The notes under the pieces: generated by a model
What the model saw: only the letters and a program-made list of their open reading frames with translations
Databases searched by the model: none
What the model was told of the DNA's origin: nothing
Made by a program: the position numbers and the translations under genes
Shown here: one piece after another, positions 1 through 9,073 of the stretch
Numbering within the stretch: position 1 is the stretch's first letter
How the letters are laid out: each line of letters starts with the position of its first letter
Assembly: GCA_017853205.1 (NCBI GenBank)
Contig: JAFMKB010000011.1
Span: 1 to 56,141, forward strand
Direction of reading: 5' to 3'
DNA from: Gammaproteobacteria bacterium
Lineage (GTDB): Bacteria; Pseudomonadota; Gammaproteobacteria; Pseudomonadales; Pseudohongiellaceae
Length of the DNA: 56,141 bases

Positions 1-77
1 TGGTAGCTACGGGTGGACTTGAACCACCGACCCCAGCATTATGAATGCTGTGCTCTAACCAGCTGAGCTACGTAGCC
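1..77 (-). tRNA. tRNA-Met (CAT), elongator type
   Basis: Read on the minus strand, this folds as a complete 77-nt cloverleaf with an encoded CCA end. The anticodon stem is CAGCA/TGCTG around the loop TTCATAA, so the anticodon is CAT. The D-arm (AGCTCAGCTGGTTAGAGC) and the T-loop (TTCAAGT) are intact. The 5' part matches elongator tRNA-Met rather than the initiator, which begins with a C1 x A72 mismatch. The first acceptor pair is G1-U72, a wobble where the family normally has G-C. A tRNA-Ile2 (lysidine at C34) has the same anticodon but a different acceptor stem. A tRNA-Met beside ychF is also the Pseudomonas arrangement. Confidence 0.95.
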
Positions 78-170
78 ACAAAAAGATGCGCGAGACCTTG
101 GAAACGACAATCGTTAGAGGTATTCGCGCCGAGAGCTAAAGGACCCTTGAAAGAGGATCAACAATTCTCG

Positions 171-202
171 AAGGACGCGAATTCTGGCGATTTTGCGTCC
201 TT
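171..202 (-). terminator. Hairpin just downstream of ychF, possible 3' end structure
   Basis: An 8-bp perfect stem, AAGGACGC (171-178) with GCGTCCTT (195-202), encloses 16 nt that can pair a little further (AAT/ATT). It lies 9 nt past the ychF stop. The T-run (CCTTTT) is on the plus-strand side, so on the ychF strand it lacks the usual U-tract. It may mark or protect the ychF mRNA end, but I would not call it a confident terminator. Confidence 0.3.
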
Positions 203-211
203 TTGTCAAGA

Positions 212-1303
212 TTAGACGTTGAATCGAAAGTGAATAACATCGCCATCCTGCACAATGTATTCCTTTCCTTCTAAACGCCATTTACCGGCGTCTTTGGCGC
301 CGCTCTCGCCTTTGTTCTCGATATAGTCATTGAAGCCAACAATCTCGGCGCGAATGAACCCTTTCTCGAAGTCTGTATGAATCACACCCGCCGCCTGCGG
401 AGCAGTGGCGCCTTGCTTCACTGTCCATGCGCGCACTTCTTTCTGGCCTGCTGTAAAGTAGGTTTGAAGCCCAAGCAAGGTGTAGCCTGCGCGAATAACT
501 CGGTCGAGGCCGGGCTCTTCCATGCCCATCTCCTGCAAAAACTCGTCGCGTTCGTCATCTTCGAGTTCGGCGATCTCGGCCTCGAGTTTATTGCACACAG
601 GTACGACCTGAGCGCCTTCGGATTCGGCGATGGCGCGGACTGCGTCTAAGTGAGGATTGTTTTGAAACCCGTCCTCGTCGACGTTGGCGATATACATCAC
701 CGGCTTGATCGTGAGCAGATGCAGGCTGTAAATCGCTTTCAGGTCATCTTCGCTTAAGTTTAGGCTCCTTACTGGTAAGGCGAGATCGAGGTGATCCTTG
801 ACGCGTTTTAACACTTCGGTATTCTTCGCTGCGTCCTTGTCTCCGCTTTTCATGAGGCGTGCAAAGCGCTCGATGCCTTTTTCTACCGACTCCAGATCGG
901 CAAGTGCCAGCTCGGTGTTAATTGTCTCGATATCAGCCGCCGGATCGATGGTGTCAGCTACATGGGTTACATTGCTGTCTTCGAAGCAGCGAACGACGTG
1001 TGCGATGGCATCGGTTTCTCGGATGTTAGCGAGGAACTGGTTGCCGAGGCCCTCGCCTTTAGAGGCGCCCGCGACGAGGCCTGCAATGTCGGTGAATTCA
1101 ACAGTCGTTGGAATTATTTTCTGCGGTTTAACGATGTCGGCGAGTTGATTCAGCCTCGCATCGGGAATCGACACGATGCCCGAGTTTGGTTCGATAGTGC
1201 AGAAAGGGAAGTTTTCAGCGGCGATTCCTGCCTTGGTAAGCGCGTTAAATAGCGTTGATTTGCCGACATTAGGTAGGCCGACGATTCCGCATTGTACTGG
1301 CAT
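212..1303 (-). CDS. ychF: Redox-regulated ATPase YchF (Obg family)
   Basis: 363 aa, the usual YchF/OLA1 length. It is a translation-factor-class P-loop ATPase of the Obg family that binds ribosomes and is linked to stress responses. The Walker A/G1 motif GLPNVGKST is at residues 9-17. The DIAG-type G3 motif is near residue 72. The G4 motif is the YchF-specific NVDE (207-210) in place of NKxD, which is the known reason the family prefers ATP to GTP. A TGS domain forms the C-terminus. The gene follows pth with a 48-nt gap in the same direction, the standard pth-ychF pair of gammaproteobacteria. It is complete with no anomalies. Confidence 0.98.
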   Translation of the reverse strand: MPVQCGIVGLPNVGKSTLFNALTKAGIAAENFPFCTIEPNSGIVSIPDARLNQLADIVKPQKIIPTTVEFTDIAGLVAGASKGEGLGNQFLANIRETDAIAHVVRCFEDSNVTHVADTIDPAADIETINTELALADLESVEKGIERFARLMKSGDKDAAKNTEVLKRVKDHLDLALPVRSLNLSEDDLKAIYSLHLLTIKPVMYIANVDEDGFQNNPHLDAVRAIAESEGAQVVPVCNKLEAEIAELEDDERDEFLQEMGMEEPGLDRVIRAGYTLLGLQTYFTAGQKEVRAWTVKQGATAPQAAGVIHTDFEKGFIRAEIVGFNDYIENKGESGAKDAGKWRLEGKEYIVQDGDVIHFRFNV

Positions 1304-1351
1304 TTTTAGCTCTCGCTTTACGTTAGTTCTGTCGTTGTTAGTCTTTAAAGA

Positions 1352-1933
1352 TTAGTCGCTGTGCAGAAGCCTCATCGCTTCTTCCCATTCGCCGTTCACC
1401 GCCTTTGGCATTACGCGAATGGACTCTTCGATGTCCCTCATAATCAATTCAGCTTCTGAGCGCGAAGGGTCGCTTAGCACATAATTAGCAACCATCGATT
1501 TGTGTCCGGGGTGGCCGACGCCGATGCGTAGGCGGTAGAAATTACGCGCGCCCAGTGCACTAATGATGTCTCGCATGCCGTTGTGGCCGCCGTGTCCTCC
1601 GTCGTATTTAAGGCGGGTGACACCAACGTCGAAGTCGATCTCGTCATACGCGACAAGAATATTCTCGGGCTCAATCTTGTAGAAGTTACACACCGCTGCA
1701 ACCGACTTGCCGCTGCCATTCATGAAGGTCGTTGGGAACAGCAGTTTTACTTCCCGATTCGCGATATTGATGCTACAAAATTCGCCGAAAAACTTGGTTT
1801 CGCCGCGCAGTTCTCCGCCATAACTCTTGGCCAGATGGTGCAGGAAAATGACTCCGGCATTATGCCGAGTAGAGTCATATTTAGGACCGGGGTTGCCAAG
1901 GCCGACAATAAGTTTAACTGGGCTTGTCTGCAT
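1352..1933 (-). CDS. pth: Peptidyl-tRNA hydrolase
   Basis: 193 aa, full length. It cleaves the ester bond of peptidyl-tRNAs released from stalled ribosomes, recycling tRNA in the cytoplasm. The N-terminal signature VGLGNPGPKY is followed by the catalytic histidine in STRHNAG (H24 here, equivalent to H20 of E. coli). FMNGSGK and VAYDEIDFDVG match the conserved substrate-binding and aspartate regions. It sits between rplY and ychF, as in Pseudomonas, but a strong terminator separates it from rplY. Pth and ychF are therefore probably transcribed from their own promoter in 1934-2020, where I could not pick a convincing one. Confidence 0.98.
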   Translation of the reverse strand: MQTSPVKLIVGLGNPGPKYDSTRHNAGVIFLHHLAKSYGGELRGETKFFGEFCSINIANREVKLLFPTTFMNGSGKSVAAVCNFYKIEPENILVAYDEIDFDVGVTRLKYDGGHGGHNGMRDIISALGARNFYRLRIGVGHPGHKSMVANYVLSDPSRSEAELIMRDIEESIRVMPKAVNGEWEEAMRLLHSD

Positions 1934-2023
1934 GATTTGTGCTGTTCAGTACCATTTGCTTGGACGCTATTGTAGCAGCATAGTATGGGTCGGGTATTCG
2001 TTGTAGAGCGTTAAGGTGGACAC

Positions 2024-2055
2024 AAAAAAGGGCTGGGTTTTAGGCCAGCCCTTTT
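2024..2055 (-). terminator. Rho-independent terminator after rplY
   Basis: On the minus strand an 11-bp perfect GC-rich stem (ccagccctttt 2045-2055 with aaaagggctgg 2026-2036, as written on plus) closes an 8-nt loop. It is followed by a run of six T (2029-2024). It lies 29 nt beyond the rplY stop and ends the prs-rplY transcript before pth. Confidence 0.9.
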
Positions 2056-2084
2056 CGAATAACGCATCTGTCTGCGAAAGACTA

Positions 2085-2723
2085 TTACTCGCCAGCGTCG
2101 TCGCCAGCGTCTTCGCTATCGGCCTTGTCAGCTTTTTCACCCTTGGGCGCTTTCACTGTGGCTACTGCGAGGTCACCGTCTTCATGCGTGAGTGATACAC
2201 TCGTGACGCCGGCAGGTAGGGGAATATCCGAGATATGGACAGTCGAACCCACTTCAACCTTAAGCATATCCACTTCGATAAACTCTGGAAGGTCTTTAGG
2301 TAGGCAGTCCACTTCGATCTCGTTGAGAGTTTTTAAGATGCTGCCGCCGCCGATTTTAACGCCAGCACACTTCTCTTCGTTGGTGAAGTGAAGTGGAACC
2401 TTAACTGTGATCGACTGCTTTTCATTGATACGCAGGAAATCGGCATGAAGAATAAACGGCTTGGCGGGGTGGCGCTGCAGCGCTTTAATAACCGCCTTTT
2501 CTTTCTTCTTACCGATGTTTAGCGTGATCACGTGCGAAAAGAACGCTTCGTTGCTCGTCGCTTTGATGATGTCCTTGTGGGGAATCGTTAGCGAAATCGG
2601 ATCTGCGTCTCCGCCGTAGAGAACGGCGGGGATGTTACCTTCCAAACGACGTAGGCGGCGGCTCGCACCTTTCCCTAGGTCGGTTCGGACCGTGCAATCT
2701 AATTCAAATACATCTGTAGACAT
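2085..2723 (-). CDS. rplY: 50S ribosomal protein L25/general stress protein Ctc
   Basis: 212 aa, the long (TL5/CTC) form: an N-terminal L25 domain that binds 5S rRNA (about residues 5-95) plus a C-terminal beta domain (about 100-190). The E. coli protein has only the first domain. Identifying segments are GKGASRRLRR, IPAVLYGG and ILHADFLRI. The last 20 residues are a Lys/Asp/Glu-rich tail. The gene lies 130 nt after prs on the same strand and ends at a strong terminator, so prs-rplY is probably one transcript. Confidence 0.97.
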   Translation of the reverse strand: MSTDVFELDCTVRTDLGKGASRRLRRLEGNIPAVLYGGDADPISLTIPHKDIIKATSNEAFFSHVITLNIGKKKEKAVIKALQRHPAKPFILHADFLRINEKQSITVKVPLHFTNEEKCAGVKIGGGSILKTLNEIEVDCLPKDLPEFIEVDMLKVEVGSTVHISDIPLPAGVTSVSLTHEDGDLAVATVKAPKGEKADKADSEDAGDDAGE

Positions 2724-2853
2724 TATGTCTCTCCTGAGTATCCCTTATGGGAGCCCTAACTCGCTTGCGACCGGCTTATTAGGGTGTTTAGTAAATGGCT
2801 AAAAATCGAATGATTCGTAGCCGGGTTATCCGCGCGACGAGGCGCTACCTAGT

Positions 2854-3804
2854 TTAGGTATTGTCGAACATCGCGCTGATGGATTCTTCGTTGCTTACGC
2901 GGCGAATAGATTCGGCGAGAAGCTTTGCCATTGAGAGTTGGCGGATTTTCCGACAGTTTTTAGCAGCTTCGCTCAATGGAATAGTGTCGGTAACCACGAG
3001 TGAGTCGAGATTAGAGGTCTCGATGTTCTCAATGGCGGTGCCTGATAGCACAGGGTGGGTGCTGTAAGCGACGACTCGTGAGGCCCCGTGCTCTTTCAGT
3101 GCATCGGCGGCTTTGCAAAGAGTGCCTGCCGTGTCGACCATGTCGTCGACTATCAGGCAGGTGCGATCGGCTACGTCGCCTATTATGTGCATGACCTGAG
3201 CCACGTTGGCAGCAGGGCGACGTTTATCGATGATTGCTAGGTCAACGTTGAGTTTTTTTGCGACTGCGCGAGCGCGAACGACACCGCCGATGTCCGGCGA
3301 TACGACGATGAGATTCTCGTAATTTTGACGTTCGATATCGTCTGTTAACACGGGAGAGCCATAGACGTTATCAACTGGAATGCTAAAGAACCCCTGTATC
3401 TGCTCGGCGTGTAGATCGACAGTCAGGACTCGGTTTACGCCAACGGCACCAATCATGTCGGCGACCACTTTCGCGCTGATAGCCACGCGTGCCGAGCGTA
3501 CTCTGCGATCCTGTCGGGCATAGCCAAAGTAGGGGATCACGGCGGTGATTCTGTTGGCTGAGGCTCGGTGCAGTGCGTCAGCCATGAGCAAAAGCTCCAT
3601 GATGCTGTCATTAGTTGGTGCGCAGGTAGGTTGAATAACGAAAACATCTTTACCGCGCACGTTCTCGTTTAATTCGACGCTGATCTCGCCGTCAGAAAAC
3701 TTGCTAATGCTCGCATAACCAAGCGGAAGGCCGATATGCTTCGCGATTGCGTCTGCGAGAGCGGGGTTGGCGTTGCCACTGAAGACCATCAAATTATTTG
3801 CCAC
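2854..3804 (-). CDS. prs: Ribose-phosphate pyrophosphokinase
   Basis: 316 aa, the standard class I PRPP synthetase length. It makes phosphoribosyl pyrophosphate from ribose-5-phosphate and ATP for purine, pyrimidine, histidine, tryptophan and NAD synthesis. Visible signatures are [18 protein letters not shown] (ATP/ribose-phosphate flexible region), [12 protein letters not shown] (PRPP-synthase signature) and the PRPP loop [10 protein letters not shown] near residues 218-228. The order tRNA-Gln, prs, rplY, pth, ychF equals that of Pseudomonas. Confidence 0.98.
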   Translation of the reverse strand: MANNLMVFSGNANPALADAIAKHIGLPLGYASISKFSDGEISVELNENVRGKDVFVIQPTCAPTNDSIMELLLMADALHRASANRITAVIPYFGYARQDRRVRSARVAISAKVVADMIGAVGVNRVLTVDLHAEQIQGFFSIPVDNVYGSPVLTDDIERQNYENLIVVSPDIGGVVRARAVAKKLNVDLAIIDKRRPAANVAQVMHIIGDVADRTCLIVDDMVDTAGTLCKAADALKEHGASRVVAYSTHPVLSGTAIENIETSNLDSLVVTDTIPLSEAAKNCRKIRQLSMAKLLAESIRRVSNEESISAMFDNT

Positions 3805-3940
3805 GAGTAATTACCTTTAGAGTTGGGGGCGTGCTCGGTTTGGAATCGCGCTAGCGATGATCGGCGCGGGGCCTGACTTTAGATATTCTTTGTAATCGTG
3901 GCTTCCGAATCGGTCGTCAGATGACCAATAGGTGAGAATG

Positions 3941-4015
3941 TGGCTGGGGTGGCTGGATTCGAACCAACGCATGCAAGGATCAAAACCTTGTGCCTTACCA
4001 CTTGGCGACACCCCA
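3941..4015 (-). tRNA. tRNA-Gln (TTG)
   Basis: A 75-nt cloverleaf on the minus strand. The acceptor stem TGGGGTG/CACCCCA is perfect, with discriminator G and encoded CCA. The anticodon arm CAAGG-TTTTGAT-CCTTG gives anticodon TTG. The T-arm carries GGTTCGAATCC. The U1-A72 start is typical of bacterial tRNA-Gln. It sits between ispE and prs, where Pseudomonas also has a tRNA-Gln. Confidence 0.97.
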
Positions 4016-4118
4016 ACAAACTTTTAACCGGCAGCCGCGTATGCGGCTAGCCTTTGTCTTTATTTATGCGGGCATAGTTTACACCGTCTTTACGAATATC
4101 GCTACGGTTGAAGCCCAT

Positions 4119-4958
4119 TTAACGAGCAATCTCATCGATGCCGCGAGCAATAAAGCCCGTACAGTAGTCTGGGAGCTCGCTCAGTGCCGCCTGCGCAGCA
4201 TCAGAGTCGTCGAATTCGGCGAAAACACTCGCACCGGTTCCGGTCATTCTCGCACTCGCAAACTGTGCTAGCCAATCGATTGTTGCCGCAACTGGTGGGT
4301 AGAGTCTACGTGTTACCGCTTCGCAGTCGTTGCGTGACCTGCCCATCAGAAAGTCGCGCATTTTGATCGCTTGCGTGTTGCGTGTCAAATCGGGCTCGGC
4401 GAATATTTCAGCGGTAGACACCGAGCAGTTAGGTGTCGCAACGAGGTAATGCCTCTCGCCCAGCGACACGTCTGTGAGCTTTTCGCCAACGCCTTCTGCC
4501 CACGCGCTGTGTCCGTGCACAAACACTGGGACATCGGCGCCAAGCGTGATCCCGAGCTCGCAGAGCTGCGCATTGGTCAGCCCAAGATTCCAAAGCCGAT
4601 TGAGGGAGACAAGCGTTGCGGCGGCGTCCGAACTGCCTCCACCGAGGCCCGCGCCGGCGGGTAGACGTTTGTTGATGAGAATATCGGCACCAAGGGAGTC
4701 GTCGGCACATTTTGCGCGCAGCAGCTTTGCTGCACGCAAAATGAGATTGTCATCCAGCGGCATAGTGCTTGCTGTCGGTCCATGTGCAGACAAGCTAAGA
4801 AGTCCCGCTGTACTCGGCGAAAAGCTCAGCTCATCGCCGTAGTCGAGAAGCTGAAAAAGCGTTTGGAGGTCGTGATAGCCGTCTGGCCGCCTGCCTGTGA
4901 TATGAAGAAAAAGATTTAGTTTGGCGGGCGCGAGACAGTGTATGGCATCGGTAGTCAT
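4119..4958 (-). CDS. ispE: 4-diphosphocytidyl-2-C-methyl-D-erythritol kinase
   Basis: 279 aa from the ATG at 4958. A TTG one codon upstream is possible, but the ATG overlaps the lolB stop as TGATG, a typical coupled junction. IspE phosphorylates CDP-methylerythritol in the MEP isoprenoid pathway. It is a GHMP kinase: LAPAKLNLFLHI near the N-terminus and the ATP loop PAGAGLGGGSSDAAA at about residues 100-114. MTGTGASVFAEF near the C-terminus is the third GHMP motif. The 103 bp between its end and tRNA-Gln hold only a 6-bp hairpin (4033-4048) with no U-tract. Confidence 0.97.
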   Translation of the reverse strand: MTTDAIHCLAPAKLNLFLHITGRRPDGYHDLQTLFQLLDYGDELSFSPSTAGLLSLSAHGPTASTMPLDDNLILRAAKLLRAKCADDSLGADILINKRLPAGAGLGGGSSDAAATLVSLNRLWNLGLTNAQLCELGITLGADVPVFVHGHSAWAEGVGEKLTDVSLGERHYLVATPNCSVSTAEIFAEPDLTRNTQAIKMRDFLMGRSRNDCEAVTRRLYPPVAATIDWLAQFASARMTGTGASVFAEFDDSDAAQAALSELPDYCTGFIARGIDEIAR

Positions 4959-5566
4959 CAATCGAGAGTCCAGTTTAACCCAACAAAGACGAGCCTAATG
5001 TCTTTCTCGCTGCGGCTAACCTCAATGCGTCGAGGCAGGGAAATGTTGGCATACTGCCGTGGGTCGGGGTAGTTAATGAGCCACCCGTCCTGTTCTATTC
5101 GCGCGAGATGATTGAATTCATCAAAGGTGAGCTGGGCGCGCGGGCGTGGCGCGGGTAGGCCTTTGATCCAGTAGTTAAGCGAGGACACTGGAAGTTCATA
5201 GCCGAGCTCTCGTAAGATCAGCTTCTCTGGCGTGCGCGCGTTGCTCACTCGTCCGTCCGTTTCGAGTGTCACGCTACCCGGCTTGCCGGTGATGCGGGTG
5301 TTGCCCGCATTGAATGTGCCCCACAGGCGAATAGCATAGTCATCGCGCTCTTGTTGCCAGTTGATCCGTGGTGTGTAGGACTCACCCTCGTAGCGGACAT
5401 TGACTCGTCCCCTAAGCTCCCATGTCGATAGCTTCTCAAGATCAGATTTCAGCCTAGCCCAATCAGGATTGCTTACGGCTGGGGGCGCAAGTGGTGCGAG
5501 CATGCAGCTATATAAAAGAGATAGCGCGAAAGCGCAGCTCACTAGCCGAGTGAAAGACGACACCAT
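4958..5566 (-). CDS. lolB: Outer-membrane lipoprotein insertion factor LolB
   Basis: 202 aa. A signal peptide ends in the lipobox LLYSC, with lipidated Cys21 followed by Met, which does not retain the protein in the inner membrane. LolB receives lipoproteins from LolA and inserts them into the outer membrane. LSTWELRGRVNVR and the repeated WxxxxDDYAIRLWG-type segments are typical of the one-domain LolB fold. It lies 3 nt after the TPR lipoprotein gene and overlaps ispE by one base, so TPR gene-lolB-ispE form a tight operon, as in Pseudomonas. Confidence 0.95.
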   Translation of the reverse strand: MVSSFTRLVSCAFALSLLYSCMLAPLAPPAVSNPDWARLKSDLEKLSTWELRGRVNVRYEGESYTPRINWQQERDDYAIRLWGTFNAGNTRITGKPGSVTLETDGRVSNARTPEKLILRELGYELPVSSLNYWIKGLPAPRPRAQLTFDEFNHLARIEQDGWLINYPDPRQYANISLPRRIEVSRSEKDIRLVFVGLNWTLD

Positions 5567-5569
5567 AAG

Positions 5570-7393
5570 CTATGCCGGCTCTTCGTCTGCGGCAAGAGCT
5601 TGCAAGCGCTCCATCGCCTCAGTGACGAGCGGATCCCCGGGTGCCCCTTCTAATGCCCGCTGCCAGACAGCCATCGCCTCATCGCGACGCCCCATCATCC
5701 AGAGAATTTCGCCCATATGTGAGGCCACTTCGGGGTCGGGGAATGCGGCGAACGCGAGGCGAATGTTTGCTAGCGCCTCTTCGTAGCGACCCAGTTTGTA
5801 CTGTGCCCAGGCTAGGCTGTCGGTTGTGGCCGGGTCGCTGGGGTTTAGCGCTATTGCAGATTCGAGTAGGGCAAGCGCTTCTTCGTAGCGCGTCGTTTGA
5901 TCGGCTAGCATATAGCCTAGGTGATTCAGCGCTCTGGCATCATCTGGCTTGATTGCAATTATAGCCCTGAGATCAGCTTCAGAACCCTTTAGGTCTTTTA
6001 TCGAATCGAAATACAGCACGCGGGCAAAAAGGAGATCGACCTCGCCGGGATAGCGATTAAGGCTCCGGTCGAGCAACTGCTTCGCTTCAGCGGACAGACC
6101 GGCCTGTTGTAGAAGCTGTGCCTCCATATTGATGAAAAGGACTTCGAGTCTGGGCTGACCGCGTGAGAGGCGCTGTAACCAGTCATGCGCCGCCTCGACA
6201 GCGCCAAGCTGAATAGACAAACGCGTCGCTTGCTGCTGAGCGCCCAGGAAATTATTGGTTCCAATGGAAACTAAGCGGTAATTGTCGATTGCGCGCTCGA
6301 GCTCGCCTTGTCGCTCGAAGGCGGTTGCTAGATAGTAGCGGCTCTCATCGACACGCTCCCCTGAGTCGATTAGGCGCTGGAAAAGGGCTTCCGCCCCGTC
6401 GTAATCCTCGGTCTCGAGGTGAACCAACGCTTTGGCGTAGATCGCTTCCCAATTCTCGGCATTCTGCTCGATCAGCAGCGAGTACTCTCGAAGGGCGTCG
6501 TCGAATTTTTCCTGTGCTATGTAGAGGCGTGCGAGACTCGCTCGTAGGATTGGGTCCTTGGAGAAATTTCTGACGCCAGCTTTCAACACGCGCACAGCTT
6601 GCTCGCTACGGCCCATGTTTTGAAGTATCTGCGCTTCGAGAAGAATGGTGCCTGCAGTTTGGGTGATGTGAGACCGCGCTTCATCCAAGGCGACTAGGGC
6701 AAGCTCATACTCGCCACTCTGCGCTAAAAGCTGAACTCGGGCCAGCGCTAAGCTGTCGTCGTCGGGGAACCGTTCGAGTAGTGGCTCCAATGCCTGTATG
6801 AGTAATCTTCGCGACTGAGGGTTAAGCTGCCCAGTGCGGGAAGACAGCGCCGAGAAATCGATACTGCCGCCCAATTCGAGCACCCGAGCCATGCGCGGGA
6901 TCGCGCGATCGAACGCACCGTTCTCTAAATATTCGATTGCCAGAAGAAGCTGAGGCTGAGGATCTTCCGGTGCCACCGAGGCCCAAACCAACCCTAGCTG
7001 GAGAAGGGCGTTGGTGTCGTTGGTAATTGATGCAAATTGCACCGCGCGCAGGATCACGCCGAGATCTTTGGTACTGAGCGCAAGATCGAGATAGCTGTCT
7101 CCGGCGGCAACGATGTCGCCTAAGTTTGCCTCTAGTTCACCGACTATCGCCCGGTAGAGTTGCTCTTCGGTGAACGCGCCGTATTCTGTCTCTGCTTCGG
7201 GTGGTGGGCTTTTTTCGGCTGCATCTGGTACCGCAGGCAGTTGCTCCTGTCGCGAAGCAGTCGTCGCGGCAGTAGTTGCGTCAGGCTCAGTTAGCACAGT
7301 ACAGCCTGCGAGCAGCGCAAGCGCTGTTAGTGCTGCAAGGGGCTGTTTTCGGTTGATTCTCATCGCGGAACGCCTACTACGGGTTTGATTCAC
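5570..7393 (-). CDS. TPR-repeat lipoprotein of the hemA-lolB locus
   Basis: 607 aa. A Gly-Gly-Ala-type lipobox LLAGC places the lipidated cysteine at residue 31 from the GTG at 7393. GTG is favoured by a GGAG five bases upstream; an internal ATG at 7363 would give a neater 20-residue signal. From about residue 70 onward it is almost entirely tetratricopeptide repeats, for example LNHLGYMLADQTTRYEEALALLESAIALNP-type units near residue 490 (a longer stretch, split here by description). The family (PA4667-like) occupies this site upstream of lolB in many gammaproteobacteria. Its role is unproven. Envelope scaffolding with LolB is an inference from the conserved linkage. Confidence 0.88.
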   Translation of the reverse strand: MNQTRSRRSAMRINRKQPLAALTALALLAGCTVLTEPDATTAATTASRQEQLPAVPDAAEKSPPPEAETEYGAFTEEQLYRAIVGELEANLGDIVAAGDSYLDLALSTKDLGVILRAVQFASITNDTNALLQLGLVWASVAPEDPQPQLLLAIEYLENGAFDRAIPRMARVLELGGSIDFSALSSRTGQLNPQSRRLLIQALEPLLERFPDDDSLALARVQLLAQSGEYELALVALDEARSHITQTAGTILLEAQILQNMGRSEQAVRVLKAGVRNFSKDPILRASLARLYIAQEKFDDALREYSLLIEQNAENWEAIYAKALVHLETEDYDGAEALFQRLIDSGERVDESRYYLATAFERQGELERAIDNYRLVSIGTNNFLGAQQQATRLSIQLGAVEAAHDWLQRLSRGQPRLEVLFINMEAQLLQQAGLSAEAKQLLDRSLNRYPGEVDLLFARVLYFDSIKDLKGSEADLRAIIAIKPDDARALNHLGYMLADQTTRYEEALALLESAIALNPSDPATTDSLAWAQYKLGRYEEALANIRLAFAAFPDPEVASHMGEILWMMGRRDEAMAVWQRALEGAPGDPLVTEAMERLQALAADEEPA

Positions 7394-7718
7394 TGTGTCT
7401 CCATAATAGCGCCAGCTTAGGCGCGTATACCAGCCCGATTAGACTGTCCGCTGTTTCTTATCAGTGCCGATATACGGCTAATAATGTCCGCGGGCCTTCG
7501 CGCGACTCCCGTAGACGCTTCCGATAGGCACTTATTAACTATTTGGCATGCCCTAATGGGAACGTTCTAATGGGCAGGTACTTGGTAATTTAGTACCATA
7601 CCCAGCTATTTTGATGTCGCTCAAGCCATTGGCTTGGGCTCCTTGTTCAGTACGACGTCACGCCATGTCGCAGGTCAGCATGTCACGATGTGAAATTAGC
7701 TAGGCGCATACTAAATCG
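7394..7718. promoter_or_regulatory. Divergent control region between TPR-lolB-ispE and hemA
   Basis: 325 bp with no convincing gene. It must hold the promoters for both directions. Visible structure: an 8-bp direct repeat CTAATGGG at 7553-7560 and 7567-7574, 14 bp apart; an inverted pair GGTAC (7577-7581)/GTACC (7593-7597); and a short perfect hairpin CAAGCC-ATT-GGCTTG (7622-7636) about 80 bp before hemA. I could not choose a promoter with confidence. HemA has no obvious Shine-Dalgarno sequence directly before its ATG. Confidence 0.5.
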
Positions 7719-8987
7719 ATGGCACTGATACTAATCGGGATTAATCATACGACGGCAACTGTCGCTCTGCGTGAAAAGGTTGCCTTTCCGCCGGAGGTGG
7801 TTCAGCGCGCGCTCACTGAATTGTGCCAGATCGATTCCATTAACGAGGCGGTTATCGTCTCTACCTGCAACCGCACCGAGCTCTACCTTGGCTGTGAAGC
7901 CGGCCAGCGCCAAAGTGAACAGGTTATCGAGTGGCTTGCGAGATTTCACGGACTCGAGCGTGAAGAACTCGACGCAAGTAGCTATGCGTTTGAGGATGCT
8001 GAGGTCGTGCGGCATTTGATGAAGGTCTCGTGCGGGCTGGACTCAATGGTCTTGGGTGAGCCGCAGATACTTGGGCAGATTAAGTCCGCGTTTGCGGTCT
8101 CTAAAGAATTCGATGCCGTGGGTCCGGCGCTTGGTCGAGTTTTCCAAGACTCATTTTCGATCGCAAAGCAGGTGCGCACTCAAACCGCCATTGGTCAGAA
8201 TCCTGTTTCCGTCGCATACGCGGCAGTGACGCTTTCGGAGCGCATATTCTCAAATCTCGCCAGCCTCAATGTGCTTTTAATCGGCGCGGGCAAAACAATT
8301 GAGCTCGTGGTTACACATCTTTACGATCGCGGCGTGCGCAATATTGTGGTCGCCAACCGAACACTGGATAACGCGCTCGACATAGCAGGTAAGTTTGGGG
8401 GACACGGCGTTCTGCTTTCAGATATACCCGAGCGTTTGGTTGAGGCGGATATCGTTGTTTCATCAACCAATAGCCAGTTACCGTTGCTTGGAAAGGGAAC
8501 GGTCGAAAGCGCCCTTAGAAAGCGTAAGCACAAGCCCATGCTGCTCGTTGACCTCGCCGTGCCGCGCGATATCGAAGCCGAAGTTGGCGAGATCCCGGAC
8601 GCATATCTGTATAGCATCGATGACATTGCTGAGGTGATCGAAGATGGCGTTAAATCACGCGAGGAGGCTGCCGCTGAGGCGAAAACTATCATCGAGGAGG
8701 GTTTGCGTGAGCATCTCAAACAGCAACGCGCGCTCAATGCTGTCGCAACTCTGCGCGCTTTTCGTGAGAATGCCGACTCAATTCGCGAGAGCGAGCTTCA
8801 GCGGGCGTTAAAGTCGCTTGAAAAAGGTGAGGCGCCGGAGGCTGTGCTAAATGCGTTGGCGCGAGGACTCACAAACAAGCTTATTCATGCGCCTAGCGTG
8901 CAGATGAAAAAAGCGAGCGCCGAGGGGCGAGATGAGTTTCTCCTGCTTATTCGTGAGTTGTATGAGCTAGAATTAGAGTCCGAATGA
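7719..8987 (+). CDS. hemA: Glutamyl-tRNA reductase
   Basis: 422 aa, full length. It reduces glutamyl-tRNA(Glu) with NADPH to glutamate-1-semialdehyde, the first committed step of C5 haem synthesis. The catalytic cysteine is in VSTCNRTELY (C50). SCGLDSMVLGEPQILGQIK is the conserved substrate-pocket signature. The NADPH-binding domain has LLIGAGKTIELV, and the C-terminal helical dimerisation domain ends the protein. The downstream neighbours prfA, prmC and moeB are the usual hemA operon. The first haem enzyme and the release factor are thus co-transcribed, as in E. coli and Pseudomonas. Confidence 0.98.
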   Translation: MALILIGINHTTATVALREKVAFPPEVVQRALTELCQIDSINEAVIVSTCNRTELYLGCEAGQRQSEQVIEWLARFHGLEREELDASSYAFEDAEVVRHLMKVSCGLDSMVLGEPQILGQIKSAFAVSKEFDAVGPALGRVFQDSFSIAKQVRTQTAIGQNPVSVAYAAVTLSERIFSNLASLNVLLIGAGKTIELVVTHLYDRGVRNIVVANRTLDNALDIAGKFGGHGVLLSDIPERLVEADIVVSSTNSQLPLLGKGTVESALRKRKHKPMLLVDLAVPRDIEAEVGEIPDAYLYSIDDIAEVIEDGVKSREEAAAEAKTIIEEGLREHLKQQRALNAVATLRAFRENADSIRESELQRALKSLEKGEAPEAVLNALARGLTNKLIHAPSVQMKKASAEGRDEFLLLIRELYELELESE

Positions 8988-9073
8988 TTGAATCTGCATA
9001 CAAAGAAAACTCCCAGCACGCTGCCCAAACTACCCTAACGCGCGGCAATTAAAGTCGCAGGAAAACTCAAAAA

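Noticed and set aside
1..4015. tRNA-Met or tRNA-Gln as an integration site of a mobile element
   Set aside because: No integrase, truncated tRNA copy or direct repeat of the tRNA 3' end was seen, and both tRNAs lie in conserved housekeeping order.
4371..4842. Several 60-120-codon frames over ispE on both strands
   Set aside because: All overlap the well-conserved ispE kinase gene and have no ribosome site or recognisable domain.
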